This document shows positions 13,111-18,584 of a stretch of DNA of 18,584 bases, one piece after another. Under the pieces are notes generated by a model. It searched no databases. It was given only the letters and a program-made list of their open reading frames with translations, and was not told the origin of the DNA. Origin of the DNA: MFAQ01 sp964592455 (lineage in GTDB: Bacteria > Patescibacteriota > Microgenomatia > UBA1400 > MFAQ01); the NCBI GenBank assembly GCA_964592455.1, contig CAZQDQ010000006.1, positions 1-18,584 of the forward strand. The letters run 5' to 3'. The stretch's first letter is position 1. Each line of letters opens with the position of its first letter. The translations under genes were made by a program, and so were the position numbers.

Positions 13111-14177
13111 TACCTTCCACCAAGAAGTTTATTTAATAAAGTTGGTCTTATTGCATACTCCATGGCAATGTTTTTATCCACCATTCCACGGTTTACATAC
13201 TCTGCCAAACTATTTTCCAGCAATCTCATACCCAAATTGCCACTGGTCTGAATAATGTTATCTATCTGAAAAGTTTTACTTTCTCTGATATTGTTTCTTA
13301 CAGCAGGTGTTACTATTAATATCTCCGAAGCCAAAACCCTCTTTCCATCTATGGTCGGAACGAGTCTTTGTGACACAATCGCTTCCAAAACCATCGAAAG
13401 TTGAAGCAAAACTTGTGGTTGATCTTCCGTTTTGAAACTATCAACAATACGCTCAATTGACTGTGCAGCCGAATTAGTATGCAAAGTTGAAAAAACCAAA
13501 TGCCCGGTTTCAGCCACCGTCATAGCAGCCTGCATAGTGGCCGGGTCTCTCATTTCACCAATAAAAACTACATTTGGATCTTGTATTAGTACAGATCTAA
13601 GTGAATTATCCCAGCTTTTAGTGTACCCACCAAGCTCCATTTGCGTTACAAAGGAACGTTTATTTTCGTGAACAAATTCGATTGGATCCTCAATAGTAAC
13701 AATGTGCTCTTGCCTTGTCTCGTTTATTTCTTTTATTATGGCCGCAAGAGTAGTTGACTTACCAGTACCAGTTGGGCCAGTGACCAACACAAATCCTTGG
13801 CGCAATTTTGCAAAAGCATGACAAACATCTGGTAAACGAAGCTCATCTATACTAGAAACCTTATCCGGTATATATCGAAAAGTAGCTGCCGCAACTCCTT
13901 TTTGAAAGTAAGCATTAACTCTAAAACGGCCTATTCCCGGCAAGTTTAACGAAAAGTCAAGTTCCAAGTCTCTTAAAAAAATTTCTTTTTGATTTTGACT
14001 CATTAAACTCAAAATTATTTCCATACTCTTCTCTGGGGTCAGCACCGACGAAACTAAATATGGCTCCAGTTTTCCGTGAGTTCTAATTAGCGGAACTGTT
14101 CCAGAAGTGATATGAATATCAGAAGCTTCCTGTTTAACAGCCGTCATCGCTAAATCTCTAAAAAAACTGTTTTCCAT
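13110..14177 (-). CDS. pilT: Type IV pilus retraction ATPase PilT
   Basis: A 355-residue hexameric ATPase that depolymerises pili. The N-terminal domain has ASDIHITSGTVPLIRTHGKLEP (18-39). Walker A is GPTGTGKS at 134-141, the Asp box TIEDPIEF is near 161-168, Walker B GEMRD is at 207-211, and the His box AETGHLVFSTLHTNS is near 222-236. The C-terminal AVRNNIRESKTFQIDNIIQTS and LLENSLAEYVNRGMV match PilT rather than PilB, and there is no Cys-rich zinc insert. An oddity is residue 198: LIQDPN where most PilT proteins have LRqDPD. It follows pilB after 4 bases and overlaps pilC by one base. Twitching or retraction is therefore predicted, assuming the I198 variant is active. Confidence 0.95.
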   Translation of the reverse strand: MENSFFRDLAMTAVKQEASDIHITSGTVPLIRTHGKLEPYLVSSVLTPEKSMEIILSLMSQNQKEIFLRDLELDFSLNLPGIGRFRVNAYFQKGVAAATFRYIPDKVSSIDELRLPDVCHAFAKLRQGFVLVTGPTGTGKSTTLAAIIKEINETRQEHIVTIEDPIEFVHENKRSFVTQMELGGYTKSWDNSLRSVLIQDPNVVFIGEMRDPATMQAAMTVAETGHLVFSTLHTNSAAQSIERIVDSFKTEDQPQVLLQLSMVLEAIVSQRLVPTIDGKRVLASEILIVTPAVRNNIRESKTFQIDNIIQTSGNLGMRLLENSLAEYVNRGMVDKNIAMEYAIRPTLLNKLLGGR

Positions 14178-14181
14178 AAAC

Positions 14182-15942
14182 TTACACTTGAGCTACCCTA
14201 ATAACTTCCTCTAAACTTGTAGTTCCCTCCAAAGCCTTAAGATAACCATCCTGTTTCATGGTAATCATTCCATCTGCCATCGACTCTTTTTCAATTGTAT
14301 TTGCGTCGGCTCTTTCCATAATAAACTTTGCCACCTTCTCTGTTACCCTTAATACTTCATAAATCCCAGTTCTGCCTAAAAATCCTGAATTGTTACATTT
14401 TTCACAACCCTGTCCTTTATAAAGCATAAACGCCACATTATTTTGCTTAGCCAATTTGCTGGCTTCTAAGTTAGACTTTTCCCAACCGTCGAACAAACCG
14501 CCAAGTACTTCTTTAACATCTTTAATAATTTCTGGTGAAGGGGAAAAAGAAGTCTTGCAGTTATCGCAAATTTTTCTTAAAACACGCTGACCTATGGCTG
14601 CTGTCATCGATGAAGCTAACAAAAACGGCTCAGCCCCCATATCAAGTAAACGGGGAAGAGCCCCAGCTGCCGAATTTGTGTGAACAGTAGAAAACACCAA
14701 ATGACCTGTGAGCGAAGCCTGGACAGCAAGTTGGGTAGTTTCTTCATCACGAATTTCTCCCACCATAATTATATTTGGATCCTGCCTAAGAAAAGAGCGT
14801 AAACCGGAAGCAAAAGTTAGTCCTGCCTGAGCATTTATTTGCACCTGGTTCACACCCGCCATCTGATACTCAACCGGATCCTCTAAAGTTACCATATTTA
14901 CTTTTGGCGTATTAATCATAGTTAACAGTGAATAAAGGGTGGTCGTTTTACCAGACCCAGTAGGACCAGTAGCCAAAATAATTCCATGTGGAATCCGGAC
15001 AGCTTCTTGAAGAGTTGCCAAAGCTTTTGCTCTTACCCCGAGCTCCGATAAGGTGGGAACTCTATCAGATTTTTTTAACAAACGCATAACAATCTTTTCT
15101 CCATTTACCGTCGGCAGTGAAGAAATACGCAAATCAACCTCACCCCACTCAGAACTAAAATTAAAACGTCCATCCTGTGGCACTCTTTTCTCGTCAATCT
15201 TCATTCCTCCCAAAATCTTTATCCTAGAAATCAGCGCAGCATGATACTCTTTATCCAGGCTAAGCTTTTCCTCCAATATACCGTCTATTCGGTATCTGAT
15301 TCTGGTTATTCCTTCCTGTGGTTCAATATGGATATCAGACGCCCGCAAACGGATAGCGTGTTCTAAAATCTTTCTTACTATTTCTACAATCTTAGGTTCC
15401 TTAATTATCTGAGCTATTGTGTCTGAAGTTACCAAACGGACACCATCTACCTCACTCACTTCTCTTCCTCTTTTTAAAACACCAGAAATTTCACCAGTAA
15501 GAGATTGATTATAAACAGTATTTAATATTGCCTCAAAATTTTCAGACGAAGTCAAAAAGGTCCTAATCTTGTATCCCGTTCTTTTGGTAAAAAAGTCGAC
15601 CATAGACTGGTCTTCTGGCTTTAAGCATATAAGTGTAAGGGTCTTAGTTGCTTTGTCCAACGAATGTGGTACTACAGAGTACTTTCTCGCCAAATCGACA
15701 CCAATCAAACTCAAAAGCTCTGGACTGACAGCTATTCTGGACTCCAAAAACAGGGGAACGCCTAACATTTTAGCTTTAGCCTCCAAAACGTCTTTCTCAG
15801 AGAGAATTTCTCTGTCTAGCAGTAATGAAATTAAATCTACCCCTTTAGAGAGCGCCTCCAGCTTCAATTTGTCGACTTCAGGCTGTGAAAGTCTACCTCC
15901 AGAAACAAGATTGTCCAACAAAATTCTTACCTGATAATCCAT
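14182..15942 (-). CDS. pilB: Type IV pilus extension ATPase PilB (GspE family)
   Basis: A 586-residue motor that powers pilus polymerisation. N-terminal MshEN-type domain (about 1-150, with LLDREILSEKDVLEAKAKMLGVPLF). The N2 domain begins ASDIHIEPQEGITRIRYRIDG (201-221). Walker A is GPTGSGKT (326-333), the Asp box TLEDPVEY is near 352-359, Walker B GEIRDEET is at 395-402, and the His box LTGHLVFSTVHTNS is near 411-424. A zinc-binding cysteine set CDNC (459/462) and CEKC (513/516) is typical of PilB/GspE. Arg in FLRQDPN is intact, unlike in PilT. The C-terminal domain is complete. Forty-five bases separate it from the holB-like gene, with a weak promoter candidate between. Length is in the usual 560-590 range. 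Confidence 0.95.
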   Translation of the reverse strand: MDYQVRILLDNLVSGGRLSQPEVDKLKLEALSKGVDLISLLLDREILSEKDVLEAKAKMLGVPLFLESRIAVSPELLSLIGVDLARKYSVVPHSLDKATKTLTLICLKPEDQSMVDFFTKRTGYKIRTFLTSSENFEAILNTVYNQSLTGEISGVLKRGREVSEVDGVRLVTSDTIAQIIKEPKIVEIVRKILEHAIRLRASDIHIEPQEGITRIRYRIDGILEEKLSLDKEYHAALISRIKILGGMKIDEKRVPQDGRFNFSSEWGEVDLRISSLPTVNGEKIVMRLLKKSDRVPTLSELGVRAKALATLQEAVRIPHGIILATGPTGSGKTTTLYSLLTMINTPKVNMVTLEDPVEYQMAGVNQVQINAQAGLTFASGLRSFLRQDPNIIMVGEIRDEETTQLAVQASLTGHLVFSTVHTNSAAGALPRLLDMGAEPFLLASSMTAAIGQRVLRKICDNCKTSFSPSPEIIKDVKEVLGGLFDGWEKSNLEASKLAKQNNVAFMLYKGQGCEKCNNSGFLGRTGIYEVLRVTEKVAKFIMERADANTIEKESMADGMITMKQDGYLKALEGTTSLEEVIRVAQV

Positions 15943-15948
15943 ATACCC

Positions 15949-15977
15949 AGTATGACTAAAACAGTCCCAAGAATCAA
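15949..15977 (-). promoter_or_regulatory. Weak promoter candidate for pilB
   Basis: Minus-strand TTGATT (15977-15972), a 17-base spacer and CATACT (15954-15949); each box matches 4/6. The -10 box ends 6 bases before the pilB ATG at 15942, the same start-codon-proximal placing as at rpsP and the large pilin. By itself this is a weak match. Confidence 0.25.
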
Positions 15978-15987
15978 GCCTGTTTGT

Positions 15988-16632
15988 CTAAGCTAAACCT
16001 TGTTGATTAGTCTTAATCAGTCTCCAAGTCGTAAACAACAAGTTCTCTAAAGCCAGTCTTTTATTTACATTGCCAAGCGATATTTCTTGAACAGTTTTAA
16101 CAAAGCAGTCAATTATTTTTATCCTCTTAATGGTTACCTCCTTAGCGATCTCAATTTTCAAACGGTTCAATGCTTCCGCTAAAAAAAGATTTATCTCGTT
16201 CAAAGGAAAAGTTTCGCAAAAATCAACTATATTTCCAGGGTTACTTTTCCAAAGTTTTACCAACTCCAACCAATACTTTGCCGTCATCATGGCTTTTTTT
16301 GTTGTTACAACTTCACACCTAGACAATATTGTTGGCAAAACCATGTTTTCGTTTTTTGCCAGCAAGTACATTCCAACACTGTCTCTTTTTTCCTCCAAAG
16401 GCTTAAGTAAAATATTTTGTGCTTCAACTGAAAGCAAATCAAGGTTTGTAAGTAACATTACGTATCGATCATCACTTCTAGTTAAGTTGTTGCAAAAATT
16501 TAGCCACTCCCTAAAGTCGCTAATAGACAGATTCTCACAGTCAATACTCAAAACATTTGCTTTGTTCAAACCAAAGTTTAATAAAAAATCAGCTACATCA
16601 TTTTGCCAACCAGTTACAATTTTTGGTAACAT
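15988..16632 (-). CDS. holB: Short DNA polymerase III delta-prime-like subunit lacking the P-loop
   Basis: A 214-residue protein resembling the clamp-loader delta-prime subunit. Seen: RYVMLLTNLDLLSVEAQNILLKPLEEK (57-83, the Walker B/sensor 1-like region and the 'N.LLK.LEEP' motif) and LPTILSRCEVV (99-109), which contains the SRC motif with the arginine finger (R105). The remaining residues are helical, as in the delta-prime collar. Normal delta-prime has about 300-330 residues with a Walker A-like loop in the first 60; here the protein starts just before the residues following that region, so the P-loop is missing entirely. Possible roles: stator and arginine-finger donor in a minimal clamp loader. 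It heads the pil operon and is divergent from gyrB. Confidence 0.7.
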   Translation of the reverse strand: MLPKIVTGWQNDVADFLLNFGLNKANVLSIDCENLSISDFREWLNFCNNLTRSDDRYVMLLTNLDLLSVEAQNILLKPLEEKRDSVGMYLLAKNENMVLPTILSRCEVVTTKKAMMTAKYWLELVKLWKSNPGNIVDFCETFPLNEINLFLAEALNRLKIEIAKEVTIKRIKIIDCFVKTVQEISLGNVNKRLALENLLFTTWRLIKTNQQGLA

Positions 16633-16637
16633 AACCT

Positions 16638-16643
16638 ATCTTA
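16638..16643 (-). promoter_or_regulatory. Possible -10 box at the head of the holB-pil operon
   Basis: Minus-strand TAAGAT (16643-16638) lies 5 bases before the holB-like ATG at 16632. No convincing -35 box is found at 16-18 bases. Transcription of the operon must start somewhere in the 74-base divergent gap (16633-16706) if the first gene is expressed, so this is the best site I can offer. Confidence 0.25.
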
Positions 16644-16651
16644 ACTTACAC

Positions 16652-16680
16652 TTGAATCAATTGGTTCTAACAATTACAAT
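16652..16680 (+). promoter_or_regulatory. Promoter candidate for gyrB
   Basis: TTGAAT (16652-16657, 4/6), a 17-base spacer and TACAAT (16675-16680, 5/6). Transcription would begin near 16687, leaving a leader of about 20 bases without a Shine-Dalgarno sequence. A small dyad AATTG/CAATT (16659-16663 and 16671-16675) lies between the boxes; in DNA this AT-rich it may be chance. Confidence 0.5.
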
Positions 16681-16706
16681 GATCAGGCACTAAACTTTAC
16701 ACAAAC

Positions 16707-18584
16707 ATGGCAAACCAAAACTATTCAGCAAAAGATATTACTGTACTTGAGGGTCTGGAACCAGTCCGCAAAAGACCAGGTATGTACATAGGCAGTACAG
16801 ATGAAAAAGGTTTACACCACTTGCTTATAGAAATTGTTGACAACTCTCTGGACGAAGCTATTGGGGGTTTTGCCAAAAACATTTATGTCTGTCTACACAA
16901 AGATGGATCGGTTTCCGTTTCAGACGACGGAAGAGGTATTCCCACAGATAAACACATCTCTGGTGTTTCTGCCTTAGAGGTAGCCATGACTAAACTTCAC
17001 GCTGGAGGGAAATTTTCTGATAATGCCTACAAGGCTTCTGGTGGTTTACATGGTGTTGGTGCCTCCGTTGTTAACGCTTTATCTACCAATATGCAAGTTA
17101 TTGTCCGCCATGACGACGATTTCTTTATACAAACCTACAAAGTCGGCACACCAGATTTTTCTGTCAAAAAAACTACTCAAAAAGATATAGAGGAAAAAAT
17201 TCCAGAATACCATTACGGCCTTTTTGCTACCAAATCCGGAACCTTTACCAGATTTTGGCCAGACGCAAGTATTTTTAAAATTACTACCGACTTTAATTTT
17301 GCCAACATCAGAGAAAAACTTCAGGAAAGAGCCTACCTGGTTGCCGGAGTTTATATTCATCTTTTTGATGAAAGAAGTGATAAGCAAGCTAACTTTTATT
17401 TCGAATCCGGCATCCGTTCTCTTCTTGCCCACAACAACAAACACAAAAAGGAGCTCCACGAGCAAATTTATATCGCCGGCAATACCGTCGAAAATAATGT
17501 CGCAATTGGTGTCGAGGTTGTTATGCAATACACAGATACTTTTTCTGATAATTTAGAAAGTTTTGCTAATACGATTAACACTTACGATGGTGGAGCGCAC
17601 TTAACCGGCTTTAGAACTGCTCTCTCTAAAGTTCTTAAAAACTACATCACCGCTAACATTAGTGACTCGGAAAAGAAAAACGGAAAAGGTAAAGAACTAG
17701 ATTTCACACCGGACGACCTAAAAGAAGGGCTTACAGGCGTTGTCTGGGTCAAAATGAGCTCTAGTGAAATTCAGTTCGAATCTCAAACCAAAACCAAAAT
17801 TAACAACGCCGAGGTCCAATCTGCCGTCTACCAAATCGTCAAAAAGGGCTTAGAAGAGTATCTAGAGGAACACCCTCAAACCGCCCAAACAATTTTAAGT
17901 AAGGTTTTCCTTGCTGCTAAAGCCCGTATGGCAGCCAAAGCAGCACGCGAAGCTGTCGTTAGAAAAGGCGCCCTCGAAGGCATGACTTTGCCAGGCAAAC
18001 TCGCAGACTGCCAAGAAAAAGATCCCCAAAGAAGTGAATTGTTTATCGTCGAGGGTGACTCTGCAGGCGGCAGTGCCAAACAGGGAAGAGATAGAAAGCA
18101 CCAAGCCATTTTACCTCTTCGAGGAAAAATCCTTAACACCGAGCGTGCCCGTCTAGACAAAATAATTGAATTCGAAGGTCTCAAAGATCTAATCGTTGCT
18201 ATGGGTATGGGAATAGGGGAAACCATGGATACAAATAAACTCCGCTACTCCCGAGTTATTATTATGACCGATGCTGATGTTGATGGAGCTCACATTGCCA
18301 CCCTACTCTTAACTTTTTTCTACCGCCATACTAAACCTGTTGTCGAAGGCGGACATATTTACTTAGCTACGCCACCTCTTTACAAAATCAGCTACGACAA
18401 AAAATTTGTATATGTCTACTCTGACGAGGAGAAGGAAAAATTTTTAAAGTCTCTAACAGAACAACAACGCCAAAAAGCCTACATCCAACGCTACAAAGGT
18501 TTGGGTGAAATGAACCCGGAACAGCTTTGGGAAACCACCATGAATCCGCAAACCCGTATCTTAAAACAAGTAAGTATACAAGAT
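16707..18584 (+). CDS. gyrB: DNA gyrase subunit B (right end cut off)
   Basis: An open frame from ATG 16707 to the window edge, 626 codons without a stop. GyrB is the ATPase and strand-passage subunit of DNA gyrase. GHKL ATPase motifs: EIVDNSLDEA (42-51, catalytic Glu42 and Asn46), DDGRGIP (73-79) and GGLHGVG (112-118). The transducer QTKTKINN carries the ATP-contacting lysine near 360. The TOPRIM domain has EGDSAGG (449-455) and DADVDG (522-527), whose Asp522/Asp524 bind Mg2+. The C-terminal YKGLGEMNPEQLWETTMNP is the GyrB signature. Family members of this short class end at about 640, so roughly 15-25 residues are missing at the edge. It carries no insertion of the E. coli type. Divergent from holB. 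Confidence 0.96.
   Translation, partial: MANQNYSAKDITVLEGLEPVRKRPGMYIGSTDEKGLHHLLIEIVDNSLDEAIGGFAKNIYVCLHKDGSVSVSDDGRGIPTDKHISGVSALEVAMTKLHAGGKFSDNAYKASGGLHGVGASVVNALSTNMQVIVRHDDDFFIQTYKVGTPDFSVKKTTQKDIEEKIPEYHYGLFATKSGTFTRFWPDASIFKITTDFNFANIREKLQERAYLVAGVYIHLFDERSDKQANFYFESGIRSLLAHNNKHKKELHEQIYIAGNTVENNVAIGVEVVMQYTDTFSDNLESFANTINTYDGGAHLTGFRTALSKVLKNYITANISDSEKKNGKGKELDFTPDDLKEGLTGVVWVKMSSSEIQFESQTKTKINNAEVQSAVYQIVKKGLEEYLEEHPQTAQTILSKVFLAAKARMAAKAAREAVVRKGALEGMTLPGKLADCQEKDPQRSELFIVEGDSAGGSAKQGRDRKHQAILPLRGKILNTERARLDKIIEFEGLKDLIVAMGMGIGETMDTNKLRYSRVIIMTDADVDGAHIATLLLTFFYRHTKPVVEGGHIYLATPPLYKISYDKKFVYVYSDEEKEKFLKSLTEQQRQKAYIQRYKGLGEMNPEQLWETTMNPQTRILKQVSIQD

Noticed and set aside
15925..15975. 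A minus-strand 16-codon hydrophobic frame (TTG start) in the holB-pilB gap that overlaps the start of pilB.
   Set aside because: No ATG, too short to judge, and hydrophobic frames arise easily in AT-rich DNA; the overlap with the pilB start explains its composition.
16659..16675. An inverted repeat AATTG/CAATT in the gyrB promoter spacer as a gyrase-feedback operator.
   Set aside because: Five A/T-rich base pairs in an AT-rich gap are expected by chance; noted only with the promoter.
17876..18226. A 116-codon minus-strand frame inside gyrB.
   Set aside because: Antisense to the strongly conserved TOPRIM region; its sequence only reflects gyrB codons.
1..18584. A strand-wide C-over-G skew on the plus strand independent of gene direction (replication strand bias).
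   Set aside because: Hand counts of a few lines were mixed: excess C in recG and parts of the pil genes, equal in gyrB. A proper cumulative skew calculation is needed before claiming it.
1..18584. CRISPR arrays, tRNA or rRNA genes, insertion sequences, transposases or attachment sites.
   Set aside because: No regularly spaced repeats, no cloverleaf-like segments in the short gaps, and no mobile-element proteins; nearly all sequence is assigned to housekeeping and pilus genes.

Overview
The window comes from a low-GC bacterium with very tightly packed genes, most likely a member of the Candidate Phyla Radiation (Patescibacteria). The reasons are short housekeeping proteins, runs of overlapping genes, almost no Shine-Dalgarno sequences, and a monoderm-style type IV pilus locus (pilMNO and many small prepilins, but no pilP or secretin pilQ). 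TGA is used as a normal stop (rnc, rpsP, one pilin), so this is not a recoded SR1/Gracilibacteria genome. I cannot place it further; Microgenomates and Katanobacteria are guesses.

Layout. Bases 1-171 (minus) hold the first 57 residues of a PBP1A-type peptidoglycan synthase, divergent from a plus-strand information-processing cluster. That cluster runs from a possible 30-residue membrane peptide (209-301) through recG, rpmF, nusB, rnc and rpsP to khpA (ends 4066). It meets, stop codon on stop codon, the end of a 12.6-kb minus-strand operon (16632 to 4063). In transcription order that operon is: a shortened DNA polymerase III delta-prime gene (holB-like), pilB, pilT, pilC, a large type IV pilin, prepilin peptidase pilD, four tandem GspG-like pilins, a FimT/GspH-like, a PilV/GspI-like and a PilW/GspJ-like minor pilin, a PilX-like protein, pilM, pilN and pilO. 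gyrB starts divergently at 16707 and runs off the right edge with 626 residues visible. There is no gene-free stretch over 300 bases; the longest gaps are 64 to 74 bases.

How it works together. PilB (extension) and PilT (retraction) would drive the platform protein PilC. PilD would process the prepilins. PilM-PilN-PilO would form the cytoplasm-to-membrane alignment complex. The FimT/PilV/PilW/PilX-like proteins would form the initiation tip complex. With no outer-membrane secretin here, the fibre would pass directly through a single-membrane envelope. In epibiotic CPR bacteria such pili are thought to serve host attachment and DNA uptake, but nothing in the window proves that.

Most unusual signals. 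Several good core promoters place the -10 box 6 to 8 bases upstream of a start codon, predicting leaderless mRNAs. Two operator-like dyads sit at promoters inside the pilus operon. All prepilins carry an even number of mature cysteines. A delta-prime protein lacking its ATP-binding module heads the pilus operon. The promoter calls use sigma-70 consensus by eye. Ten Ns at 12418-12427 mark an assembly gap inside pilC.
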